Below are positions 11,803-21,613 of a DNA stretch of 39,723 nucleotides, in pieces. The notes under the pieces are model-generated. The model saw only the letters and a program-made list of their open reading frames with translations. It was not told the DNA's origin and made no database searches. The position numbers and the translations under genes were made by a program. This DNA is from Phoronis australis (taxonomy: Eukaryota > Phoronida > Phoronidae): positions 465,306 to 505,028 of the forward strand of contig NMRA01000066.1 in NCBI GenBank assembly GCA_002633005.1, in the 5' to 3' direction. The stretch's first letter is position 1. Each line of letters starts with the position of its first letter.

Positions 11803-12847
11803 AAAAGGCTACATTCCAATGGTATACGTTAGGCTTTGTTCAGCCATGGTGATCGCACAAAATATTAGCATTTTTCACTTTAACGACACATAAATTACTC
11901 GTAAGATGGCAGATACAATGCTTTTCTGAACGCTCGGCTTAAGCAGCTGTTCAAATCTTCCGATTAAATGTCCTATCCACCATCTCACAACATTCCACAT
12001 CTGAATAAGTAAAAAGACAACAAAATAAAGTTTACCTTATTTGGCAAGTTGGGGTATTTAGCCAAATATCTACAAAACTATAGATTTTAATTAACTCCGT
12101 AAAATTACATAAACTTTTTAACAATCTGTCATTAAATGACTCACGTAACTATGTCTTTCAGAAAAATTAAGGGAGAAAGTTGATACCAAAACAACGGTAT
12201 CATGGCAAGACCAAATTTTGTTTGACAACGAAGTTACAATTTTCTAAGGTGTCATTTCGTTCTCATTTCATCATTTCATACAATTTTTGATATTTTCCTA
12301 TAATTTTTGATAGCTCATCGTACAAAACTGAATCATTTTAAAAACAAATCCTAACAGAGCCTTGAACATAGTATCTGAAAGCTTCATAGGAATCTGATCA
12401 GCCATTTCTAATATATGCTGTTACAAAGTTGGCTAAATTTGTAATTTTTCTCGTGTCTTACATATCCCTTAATTATTAATACGTAATTATTTTTAAATTT
12501 CAGTTGCCATTCATTTGTGCATATTTGTCGTCCCTTCTTCAGTTACACTTAAGTGCAAACTGAGGTACACATCAAGTGAAACATTTGAGTAAGACCAACG
12601 TTTAAGGTGAGCATAGGTTAACAAATCCGTTACGAACGGAATTTAAGAACGAGAAAAGGTCAGAAAAAGCAGTTCATGTTACTTGCACGTACAAAAGGCA
12701 CCCACCCACGCCTATAATGCTAGAAGCACATGTGAAGCACTTGGGCATATTTTTTGAAGACACAAATTAGCCTAAAAATGCGTGTATATGGTACAAGAAC
12801 AATGATCGAAGAACAGTAACGGGCTCTTAGTGCTTTTAGCTCAGGTG

Positions 12848-12920
12848 TTTGATGCAATGGGCCGAACCATGAGGCCTGTGCGCGTCTGATGCCCGCAAAC
12901 GACATCAGGCCACCTGCTCT
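12848..12920 (+). repeat. SINE-like conserved block, copy 3 (diverged)
   Basis: GATGCAATGGGCC, GAGGCCTG-GCGCGTCTG and CACCTGC follow, in the same order, the reverse complements of the blocks at 16641-16750 and 36322-36431. The central stem is kept as GTCTGATG/CATCAGGC although its bases differ from the other copies. Confidence 0.5.
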
Positions 12921-13399
12921 GTTTTTTATGAGAATAAACTTATTTGAGAGTATAAATATACTGATAATGAGACAGTGAGTAATGAGAGAAAATACAGACA
13001 TGTTGCCCAGCAAATCATCAATTTTTAAACACAACTAAAGAACATAAATATACATAGATATCAGAATATGCATGCAACTGGTATGCTCTTTTGTACATTA
13101 TTTTGTCCCTAAAATCACACTTTAATTACTGTCAAATGTCTTTCACAGAAAACAGTGTGAGAAAGTACTCCAATAAATTGAAGTATGCTACAAAAATATT
13201 GGACAAATTGAGATTTTGAAGTTGCCAAGCACACATGCCGATGAGTTGGGAACCAAAATTTTAATTTTATCAGCAAATTATAGCACATTTCACTAGCCTC
13301 CAGAGTTTCATAATTTATAAATTAACATACAGAAAGTGTGCTATTAACGAAATTTGAATTCAAACTAAACAATCAAGATCTTTGAACAGCTAAACTGAC

Positions 13400-13530
13400 C
13401 TTCTTTTGCTCAGACACATGGAGTCCTCTAGTGAGTGAATGGGAAAAGAACAAATAACCACTCTCTTCTATTGGAAGGAAGATAAAACGAGCGGCCAGAG
13501 ATCCCAGGTTGTTTATCACATCATATACTC
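13400..13530 (-). CDS. RFT1: RFT1 exon 9 (residues 275-318)
   Basis: The exon encodes VYDVINNLGSLAARFIFLPI, then EESGYLFFSHSLTRGLHVSE and QKK. It matches human [27 protein letters not shown]. The equivalents of human disease positions G276, I296, E298 and Y301 (here 275, 295, 297, 300) are all kept. Borders are TTCTATTTTCAG and AAG|GTCAGT. The exon ends in phase 0. The following cytosolic or lumenal loop (human KDATLQKQEDVAV) is shorter here. Confidence 0.96.
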
Positions 13531-14049
13531 CTGAAAATAGAAATAGCTTTCTCACAAACTCTGAGCTTATTCCTTCGTATTATTGCTATCACGTCACTAA
13601 AAGGGGCGTTTTGATGCTGCCTGTTTAGCAGTCACTGTTGAATTTTTAACCAAAAAGCTTTGGAGTTTAAAAACATTACTAAGCTCTTCTTATATTGAAT
13701 TGTTGCCAAATGAGTCAGCAACTCAAGTCACAGGAAATGAGTAGATGTGCCATTTTTGAATTCGCAATTTTAGGGTTGGCCAACTCCGAAAAGTCTGAAG
13801 TGTTTACTTGTCGAGCCACAAATGATCACCATATTCTTGTTGATAATAGAAACAAAATCTTACCAAAGAAAAGAATATTATGAGACAAAATTTAGGAGAG
13901 TAAAAGGCTCAATGTGGTTTTCATTTTAGCCATCTCAACAGGATGAAGTACAGCTCTGATACAGAGTGTACACTGCACCCATATTGCTCAATGTTTTCTA
14001 GAGGTTGGAAACAACAGTTGCAATATCAAAATGCAAAAAGTACAATTAA

Positions 14050-15729
14050 AGGAGCATGCCACCCAAAAAACAACCTAATTTGTATCAATTTAGATCGAGT
14101 AGTTCTACTCCATAACGACACGTACTGTTGCGTTACCAGACACCTGACGGCAGACGGAGGTGTTGAAATTATCGAGTAACGTCATCGGTTTTACATGCTG
14201 TCTGTTCAGCAGTTCACAACACGGGTTACTGGTGTCAGCTAATCGCTTGAAGTCATCGTTTCACACCAATAAATCCTCAAACTTCGATGTAAAATCTTTA
14301 AAAATACACCGAGTTCTTATAAAAACATGTTGTTTTATTTCGCTCTTACGGATATTTATTGGTATTTGGACACACCGTAGCCTACAAAGTTCGGCAGGCC
14401 AATAAGGTCCGTAGCAGGTGTTTGGGATCTGTTCGGAGATAATTTCGAAGTATTTTCCTTGAGATACTGACAGGAGAACCTAGATCTGTGTTGTTTAGAC
14501 TTGCGATATTTTGAGTTCTAAACACAAAGCGCTTGTTAGCTTGGCCAGTGGCTCGGAGCCCGATCATGCCCGTCGCGGCCGGATTGACTCCCGAGTCGTT
14601 ATCCCGGCCAGTGTCTTGGAAACTGATCAGACATCACGAACATAAACCAGCCAAAGTTCAGTGGAAACTAAACTTTCAGCCAAGAAAATACTATACTAGT
14701 GAGCCAAAGTAATGTGCACCTGATTATGTTGGAGAATTAGCCACGAAACTGCAAATCTATTTACTCGTCGGGGGCCGCGAATTCAGTTCCGCAGTTGGCC
14801 ACAGCACTGTCAGGGCAGAAATTGTACATTGACAATCATTATTTGAGTAATGTAAATGTAAGTAAAGATTCCCTTAACACCTGGCTGTGGGTGGAAATCG
14901 AGTTGTTTCACAACAGTTTCTGTCAGCAAACACGAAATTAGCATTCATGAGCTCACACGGCCTAGGTGTCCCGTCAATTAGTTTTATTACACCTAAAGCC
15001 GGGTGATTTATTCATTGTTGGCTTTTCAAATCCTTTGCACTCACGAACACTCCAAAGGCATTACAAACTGCATCTAATGAGACAGACGTTGTTTCAGTTT
15101 TATATAAGTATTGGTTAGGGTGAGAATAATATATTTTGAAACAGAACGCTCAATAATAAACACCAACATGGCAACTCGCAATCCCGACTCAGGACGAGCT
15201 AGAGCTCATCAGTCCCAACTTCGCAGGTGGATCGTTAAGTTTTACAGGCTATCAATTCAAACAGGAATACAGTGATGAAGAAATACTAGAGAGGCGCCGT
15301 GAACAAGCTCAGACAATGGAACATATGGAGTTATTTGGTAAGCCGGCATTCATCAGGCACTGCGACGTCTGCAGGCCACAGACACGGAGATGTTTCATGG
15401 CCTCATACTTGGTATTTACAGCGTACATTTCATTCTTCACTACCATGAGCCACTTCCTAAGCATTTCGGATTCTCGAGGAAGTAAAAAAAAAACAATATA
15501 CCCGCTTTCCTCGCAGCTGCTTAGTTCGGACAAGCGGGAACTTATGCACCGCAACACAGCGGCATTCACTCTGCATATGAACCACTGACGTCGCTAGCGT
15601 CGTTTCTCACCTTCCTCACAGGTTAACGCGACACCTCTTGGCAAGGTAAGATCGACCGTATGCGAGGCGATGTGGATATAGACCAATTAAGACGGCAAAA
15701 AGACTAATTAAATCGGGTGGCATTCTCCT
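14050..15729. mobile_element. TTAA-flanked DNA transposon, Kolobok-like
   Basis: Both ends are bordered by TTAA (14046-14049 and 15730-15733). The 15-bp terminal inverted repeats are AGGAGCATGCCACCC (left) and AGGAGAATGCCACCC (right, read inward), 14 of 15 identical. TTAA target duplications, termini of the form RRG and a THAP-type finger in the transposase are known hallmarks of the Kolobok superfamily. All three appear here, the THAP only as a remnant. At 1.68 kb the element is too short for an intact transposase. It lies in RFT1 intron 8. Confidence 0.65.
15309..15569 (-). pseudogene. THAP-like remnant inside the TTAA transposon
   Basis: The minus-strand frame contains FLLPRESEMLRKWLMVVKNE followed, 13 residues later, by LRVCGLQ. 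This resembles the FP-x-LRKKW and R-V-C-x-x-H blocks of THAP zinc fingers, with Gln where the zinc His should be. In another frame just upstream are Cys residues and VHKFP, which suggests a frameshift near a poly-T run at 15483-15492. Decayed and probably non-functional. The opposite strand is also open here. Confidence 0.4.
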
Positions 15730-15877
15730 TTAACTGTGTGAATACAATCAACTACAAACAGTTTTAGAGTTTGTAAAATGTCAACTAAAAATGTTTTAAA
15801 AAATCGTAAGCGCGAAAACTGTAGGATTGATCATTAAGCTGCATAGGAATAAGATTCCTTTACACCAGTGGATTTAC

Positions 15878-15928
15878 CTTGATCACCAAAGCTGAGCACA
15901 TCAAAGACAGTCATTACATATCGCTCTC
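15878..15928 (-). CDS. RFT1: RFT1 exon 8 (residues 258-275), microexon-like
   Basis: A 51-bp exon encodes (G)ERYVMTVFDVLSFGDQ(G). Human RFT1 reads GERYVMTFLNVLNFGDQG. The acceptor is TATGCTTTCTAG and the donor CAAG|GTAAAT. It starts two bases and ends one base of a codon, fitting exons 7 and 9 exactly. A caller without homology would easily miss it. Confidence 0.94.
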
Positions 15929-16387
15929 CTAGAAAGCATAAGGTTAAAAATTTCAAATCATTGCCAACCAGCCACACAAAACAAACTCTCTGTTTAGAAC
16001 AGAATATTTATTTGCACATGCTTCAAGCAAAACCTTCCTTTCCCAACACTAAACCAATAATTGAATGACCTGTAGGTGTATTCAAGCCTATACCAGACGT
16101 ATAATTTTTGCTATGTCTTACCTACAATAGAACTTTCACCCTCCAGAAATTGCCCTTATTGATATAATTGCCATTTAAGTGTTCTTAGTTGTTATTGTTA
16201 CTGAACAGTTAAGTACACTACGCAAATTTGAGCTTTGGCTCCACCCAGAATCATAGAGGCAAAGATTTTAACGAATTTAAAATCAATTAGTTTGCTGAAG
16301 GCTTGTACCAAATTTTAGAAATGAACAATTGGCAGTGTCAAAATCAAAAAATGTGATCAAGGGCAAATGATCAACATTGAAGCCACA

Positions 16388-16610
16388 CACTGTGGGATCG
16401 TATGAAAATGTTGCGTAAGCGGTCACCTTCTAAGATTTTATGAACTACCAAGTCTTTTTCAGACTGTGTTGACACGAAATGCAGTGTCTGATATTTGATA
16501 AACACCAAAAGAGCCTTACTTTCAGAATGAAGAAAATTCAATTGCGGCTTGAATTTAGTGTCCTAAATTTTAGAAAGCGTCCCAAACAGGAGATTTTTTT
16601 AATAAAACAG
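16388..16610. repeat. Dispersed repeat, copy a
   Basis: CACTGTGGGA...ATGAAAATGTT at the left and GCTTGAATTTAGTGTCCTAA, then GTCCCAAACAGGAGATTTTT, at the right recur in order at 27917-28060. It is in RFT1 intron 7, next to the SINE-like block. Confidence 0.5.
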
Positions 16611-16640
16611 GAGTAATTTTATAACAGATCCTAGAATTTT

Positions 16641-16750
16641 TAAAAATAATTGCAGGCGGTCTTGTACACATTGTACCAGACGTGCACAGGCCGCACATGT
16701 GGGTCCATTGCACTGATCAAATGGAACCATTTTTGTGCTTTATAAATACA
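16641..16750 (-). repeat. SINE-like conserved block, copy 1
   Basis: On the plus strand it reads TAAAAATAATTGCAGGCGGT, CACATTGTACCAGACGTGC, then CCATTGCACTGATCA. It is about 85 percent identical by eye to 36322-36431. A near-palindrome GTCTGGTACA-ATG-TGTACAAGAC sits in the middle on the minus strand. A tRNA-like sequence follows at 16795 in the same orientation. Confidence 0.75.
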
Positions 16751-16794
16751 TCGCTAAAATCGAGCTGAGGAACTAGAAACCTGACTCAAGGGTC

Positions 16795-16873
16795 TAGCAG
16801 TGTGGCCCAGTGAGACTCGAACCCACGACCTCGAGTAAAGAAAGAGGACACCTATCACACTAGGCCACACTGC
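16795..16873 (-). repeat. tRNA-like sequence (SINE head or tRNA pseudogene)
   Basis: On the minus strand TGGCCTAGTGTGATAGGTG resembles a Pol III A box. GTGGGTTCGAGTCTCAC is a good T-arm with B box GGTTCGAGTCT. The outer ends form a GGCAGTGTGGCC/GGCCACACTGCT duplex instead of a standard 7-bp acceptor stem, so it is not a normal tRNA gene. It is probably the head of a tRNA-derived SINE. Confidence 0.55.
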
Positions 16874-16975
16874 CTACTCTCCTAAAATTTTTCAAAGTAT
16901 TATAACTATTAGCAGTGTCTAGAACAGTTGTATCATCAATGTTATTCACTTTGAGCCACAAGTGATAATACAGAC

Positions 16976-17054
16976 CCTCTGTAAGAATCTGTTTTAGAAA
17001 TGATTGCTTGAAGAAACTCCATGTCAGTCCCGCAAGAGGCCAGCTTATCCATGA
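16976..17054 (-). CDS. RFT1: RFT1 exon 7 (residues 232-258)
   Basis: The exon encodes SWISWPLAG followed by LTWSFFKQSFLKQILTEG. The last 18 residues are the same as in human RFT1 by recall, making this one of the most conserved blocks of the protein. The acceptor is AATTTCCTTTTCCAG and the donor GAGG|GTCTGT. The exon ends one base into the Gly codon that starts the GERYVM block. Confidence 0.95.
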
Positions 17055-17508
17055 CTGGAAAAGGAAATTTAGTTCAAAATATGCAGACCATTCAGAGGTA
17101 ACTAAGCTGCGTTGCTTATTGAAAAATTATGTGTACACTTAAATAAAATAAATTATTTATCATTACTATCAAAAGTGTCAGCAGATTAGATGTCACAAAT
17201 CAGTTGAGCAAATTTATCTTACTTACAAAATTTAAGATGACTGAAAATCTTACTAATTTTAGTTTTTGCACCAATGACTATACAACGAGGAAAGCACATG
17301 TCCAGGATCAGGGCCAGAGCGGTTGTGACAATAGACAGACATGGGAGACACTTCATATTTCCCCATTGCACCAATAAGAACATAAGAACATGACCAAGTG
17401 GGGATCAGAGGCAGCTGCAGTCCCCCCAGGTCAAAATTAATGCTTTTAACAGCAAATTATCACTATTAGTATAAAAGGTACTTTATAGTTCTTGAATCAG
17501 ATACTTGC

Positions 17509-17643
17509 CTGTCCATCAAGTTTCCTGGGGAAGAAATCTCGTACACTTTTGTACGGAAAATTATCGTCTTTTTTGTGTGAAGAATTCACGTACAAAACGA
17601 AGTAACTGTAGAAACACGCAGACTTGACACAACTGTACAGCAA
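17509..17643 (-). CDS. RFT1: RFT1 exon 6 (residues 187-231), GC donor
   Basis: The exon encodes a membrane segment, LLYSCVKSACFYSYFVLYVN, then a polar loop (SSHKKDDNFPYKSVRDFFP, RKLDGQ). Human has LFYTTVLVLCYVIYF followed by LPVSRITDLLPNI. The loop is shorter here than in human by recall. The acceptor is ACTGTTGGTTTCAG. The 5' splice site is CAG|GCAAGT, the consensus form of a GC-AG intron; no GT site nearby keeps the frame and the homology. Phase 0 at both ends. Confidence 0.93.
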
Positions 17644-18274
17644 CTGAAACCAACAGTTAGTGTTCATACACTGCCAGCATTTGACTATTTTACGAATAAC
17701 ATGCAATTTCATGAGAAGTCACACACACAAAGGATTGTGAAATACTGGTCATCCAAAGCCGGCCTACTTGACACTTACACAATTCATACCCCATAAATCT
17801 ATGCTCAGGAATGCACAGGCATTGATTTGTGCTCTGCATAAACAGGTCAATGGAAAGATGGCAGAGTTTCTACAATCACTAAGGGGCTGTTCACTATTAT
17901 AACATGCCCTCTAGATGAGGCGAATTGTTGATAATTGCTGCTAGCATTATGCGTCTGTAGTTACAAAAATGAGGATATGAAGACAGATTCAAATGGACTT
18001 TATTTGTCGCTTTTTCTGGTAGTAATACAAAATAACCAACAACCATGATTCTTATATGAAAACCAGGTAACAATGGCCTTCATATATGACAATTCTCCAC
18101 TTACTTCCGACACAAATAATTGGCCATAATATTTTTCCATTGTTCAAAGATTGATTACTTTACTGCAAATAATGAAAAATTACCATAAGTTGTTTTATGA
18201 CGTAGAAAATATATCTGAAACTAAATAAGGCGATCCAGATCCTCCCAAGGATACTATTGTTTCGTGAAATGAAG

Positions 18275-18440
18275 AATATAAATTGGTAAATAAAACAACA
18301 AGAATGGATCAACTGAAATTTGAAATTTTCGGAGGTAACAACTTCCTTTATCTGTTTTTGTTGATAAAGGAAGTTGTTACCTCCGAAAATTTCAAATTTC
18401 AGTTGATCCATTCTTGTTGTTTTATTTACCGATTTATATT
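18275..18440. repeat. Near-perfect hairpin: two 78-bp arms, 10-bp loop
   Basis: Arms 18275-18352 and 18363-18440 are complementary at 77 of 78 positions around the loop TGTTTTTGTT (18353-18362). The single difference (18284 T, 18431 G) would be a U-G wobble in RNA copied from the plus strand. No other copy is seen in the window. It lies in RFT1 intron 5. It could be a fresh inverted duplication, a fold-back MITE or a hairpin-RNA source. Confidence 0.95.
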
Positions 18441-18607
18441 TGTTTTATGACATCTACAAAGAAAAACCATGATAGCAATAAACAAAAGATTTTCTTAATC
18501 TTGTGGTCAAATTTGACAAAAAATAGAATTTCACTCGTCACCCATACTATGCGCCAAGTAGAAGAATTCCTGCACATACAGTTTAGTGGGCAATAGTCGG
18601 ATACAAG

Positions 18608-18678
18608 GAGCCCGTATTTTGAGAACCAGTTTGGAGCCCGTTATTCAATGGAGGAAACCGTTTCTCGAAATGTAGGAA
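18608..18678. repeat. Small palindromic (MITE-like) element, copy 2
   Basis: TTTTGAGAACCAGTTT (18617-18632) is identical to the arm of copy 1, and AAACCGTTTCTCGAAA (18655-18670) is a degraded right arm. The flank CCCGTA replaces CCCGCA. It lies in RFT1 intron 5. Confidence 0.7.
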
Positions 18679-18961
18679 TGTTATATCTGACTATTAGCGT
18701 TTAGTGCATAAATTAATCATGTCCAGTAAATATATCAACATCTCGTATTCTTTCCGTGGGCACTCACAACAATGTCAGAAGCTTCGTAAAAGTGCAGAGC
18801 AACAAATTTAGCAATAATTTTTGTTCAAAATGTGTGAGATTTTACCACAATCTGTTTTTGTAAAAACACAACATCGCATTCGAAATGACGTGGCTACGAT
18901 TTTTGCAGATATCACAGGGTGTACGACCTTCGATAAAATGTACCCCCCCCCGTTGAATTAC

Positions 18962-19063
18962 CTGAGCTATGCAGAATATCCACATACCCAGATGTGGCGC
19001 CCATACTAACAAGGCCACTGTCAACACACAACGCGTGGCTATAGCGCAACTTTCCGCAACCAC
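18962..19063 (-). CDS. RFT1: RFT1 exon 5 (residues 153-186)
   Basis: The exon encodes VVAESCAIATRCVLTVALLV then WAPHLGMWIFCIAQ. Human has [20 protein letters not shown] then WLPHWGLYIFSLAQ, so both the VLT-a-lvW-PH core and the closing AQ agree. The acceptor is ATTATGTTTTGCAG and the donor CAG|GTAATT. The exon is 102 bp, phase 0 at both ends. Confidence 0.95.
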
Positions 19064-19792
19064 CTGCAAAACATAATACAAGAAATTTGACAGTAGATCA
19101 TCAAGGCTCCTGAAGGCAGTGATATAGGCAGGGGCATTCATAATATGTTCGCAGTGACAATAAACTATTATAAAGTAAAAAAAGTTTGCAATTAACCTAT
19201 GGAGGGACAAGAGCTGTAAAAAGAGGGCAGTTTCAACAAAATTATAGCAGCAATCATGAAAGAAATCTGCAGAAAAAATAACAGTAGGTGTTAACAGGTA
19301 AAGAATGATCAAAAACATTTATTGACTATTCGATGGAAAGATAATAAATGCCTTTTTCAAAAACTACTTAGCGCGATTAATTGGATTAAATTAAAAAGTC
19401 AAAATTGGAAACAAGGGTTAAAAAGTCTGTTTTGACATGTGGGCATGCAAAAAAATTGCACTTATCCAACCACTGCCTTATTTCCTAACTACATATGAAA
19501 CTTTCAAGAAATTTTACCAAACTATGGTTTGTATTGCATGATACATCAGTAAGCCGGCGCAAACTTCGATATTTATAGCGTAAAATAAAGGTAACAAAAT
19601 TTCATACACCTGTTCGAACTGGAAAATTCAAAACAAAATGTAAACACTTCTGGTGCTTGTAAGCAATATTGTGAAGGGAATTATTTCTCATGCAAAATTG
19701 AGGAATTTTAGCAGCTTTTAATGAGACTAGTTAATAAATGTAAACGTTTTGTGCAGTTCATAAGCTGTACTTGGGTAGCATGTTTTCCGTTA

Positions 19793-20388
19793 TGCAAAAC
19801 TTGTTAAAGACACAAAATTTGCCGTTGTCGACTTTCTTTACTCCATTCCGTTTGTATCCTCAAAACTAAGTTCGACATTCAACAGAACACTGATAAAGTA
19901 ACTGACCAAGAGACATGATTAAAAGACACACTGAATGTAAAATCACCCGTCAATAAATTGTGGAAAATATGTTAATTCTACATGTAGCGCACGATTTGAT
20001 GCGAATGAGAGTACTCTTTGATTGCATTCGAGAAGCCTATTTTGAATGAGAAGCAAACAGGGTCACACTGCACGCTGCACTTGTATGCATGAGTTTCCTA
20101 TTACCCCCCATTTGTCATTCTTCACAGTATTTCACAGCTGCCGTGTCCCAGTGTGTATGTTACTAGCTTTTGCTCTGTTGTGATAGTACTGTGTCATTTT
20201 ATTTCCACTTGAGAATGAAACTAGTGCGTTTCGAAATACTGTGTGTCTTTTAATTATGTCTGTTGGTCATTTACTTTTAATACTAATGTTCTGTTGAATG
20301 TCGAACTTTGTTCCGAGGAAACGAACAGACTGGAATAAAGATAATCAACAATGAAAAGTGTCGTGTGTTTAACAATTTTTGCAAAACG
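19793..20388. mobile_element. Fold-back element with about 145-bp inverted ends
   Basis: The left end (about 19793-19935) and the reverse complement of the right end (about 20242-20388) share TTGCAAAA-TTGTTAAA, then ACAGAACA / TGTTCTGTTGAATGTCGAAC, and ATTAAAAGACACAC. The middle (about 300 bp) is unique in the window. It lies in RFT1 intron 4. No transposase frame is visible. Confidence 0.7.
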
Positions 20389-20718
20389 ATAACTTCATGT
20401 ATATACAGGTAGAGTAAAGAATATTAAACAATAAAAGGGTGTAGGAATAAGAATTTAAATAGGTCCATAACACAAAAGCTTTATGCCACATAACATGTGT
20501 AGAGTTGTGTGTCATTGCAGTTGTCAATCACAAGTTTGTATTTACAATATCATGAAAATGTTAAACGAGGAAAATTCTAACCTAATGTTATACCTCGTCT
20601 TGTCTCAGTGCACCAGACACGCGATGTTGACATTCCCACTCTATATGCAAGTGTCGTGTACTTAACAGGTTTTGCATAGCCATACACAAGATAAACAAAT
20701 GCAATATCTCACAAGTAC

Positions 20719-20908
20719 CTTTAGTCTCACAAATAGAAGCACCTGACTGGCAACAAATACATTCTCTGACAGTAACTCAATTACAGTAGACACTGCGAAG
20801 GACAACACCCCAATATGGTAGTTGGATACCAAGTCAGGGTTGGGTGGTTCAAGGACGTATATCCAAACATAGCTGAGCAAAGACGCACAGACAACTCCAA
20901 TAGGCAGC
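20719..20908 (-). CDS. RFT1: RFT1 exon 4 (residues 89-152)
   Basis: The exon encodes a membrane segment (LPIGVVCASLLSYVWIYVLE), the PPNPDLVSNYHIGVLSFA loop and helix start, then TVIELLSENVFVASQVLLFV and RLK. Human RFT1 has LEVPDPN, HYATGVV and AVVELLGEP at matching places. Lys152, the equivalent of the human disease position K152, is kept as the last codon. Borders are TTCAATTACAG and AAG|GTACTT. The exon ends in phase 0. Confidence 0.95.
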
Positions 20909-21326
20909 CTGTAATTGAAGATTAAATTTTGGAAACGGCAAAAATAATCACGTTGTCCAGTGAAAATCAGCGATGTGAGGGAGACAGCATTCATGACCAA
21001 TCTAGCCCATGAAGCAATCAATGGACACTTACAGACTTCGTAACATAAGCATAAAATTACGAATGTAAAATGACTATGTTAAAAAATCTTGAAAAACGGA
21101 GAACTGTTTTGATCAGTGTTTCCAATAAATAACCTAAAAAATTGAATTACGCATCGATCAACTTTTTCTTCTCTATAAAATTATGCTCAAAGTTCGTTAC
21201 TTCCAAGCCAGCCTTCCGGAAGTCAATCACTGAACATTCAGTAAAAAGACAAGCACATTTTTGATAATTTCCGAAAAAATTTAGGGGCATTAATTTCTTA
21301 CTATTACAAGATGTTACTAATCTTAC

Positions 21327-21443
21327 GTGCACCACAGTAGGTTAATAATCTGCGGCCAATTCCTCTTCTCCAGCTTACTTGTGCAGGCTCGGAAGAAAGC
21401 TTCGTGGACTATGAGCAGTACTGTACTGTAGAGCAGGGTCAGT
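21327..21443 (-). CDS. RFT1: RFT1 exon 3 (residues 50-89)
   Basis: The exon reads [20 protein letters not shown], then [18 protein letters not shown]. It matches human RFT1 from residue 51 onward (LTLLYST, REAFRRAC, W-Q-LNLLW). The region equivalent to human Arg63 to Arg67 reads H-E-A-F-F here, so both arginines are replaced (see findings). The acceptor is ATGTCTTTCAG and the donor AC|GTAAGA. It ends two bases into a Thr codon. Confidence 0.95.
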
Positions 21444-21460
21444 CTGAAAGACATGAGCTT

Positions 21461-21613
21461 ACTTACTAGTTACTTACAAGCTACTTACAAGTTACTTACA
21501 AGATATTTGCAAGATACTTACTGATTACTCATAATCTATTTACTAGTTATTTACAGGTTACTTGCATTTTACTTACTAATACCTTAAAAGCTACTTTACA
21601 AGTTACTTACTAA
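21461..21613 (-). repeat. Degenerate 11-bp tandem repeat: array of GTAAGT motifs
   Basis: On the minus (RFT1 sense) strand the repeat reads roughly CTTGTAAGTAA. The hexamer GTAAGT, the core 5' splice-site/U1 match, occurs seven times in about 150 bp, with several one-mismatch versions. The array ends about 20 bp upstream of the acceptor of RFT1 exon 3, within intron 2. Confidence 0.85.

Noticed and set aside
16795-16873. Functional tRNA gene
   Set aside because: T-arm is good but the acceptor stem does not form the standard 7 bp and the ends form a 12-bp duplex instead.
18160-18596. Opposed frames of 83 and 60 codons
   Set aside because: They run through the large hairpin, which mirrors open frames onto both strands.
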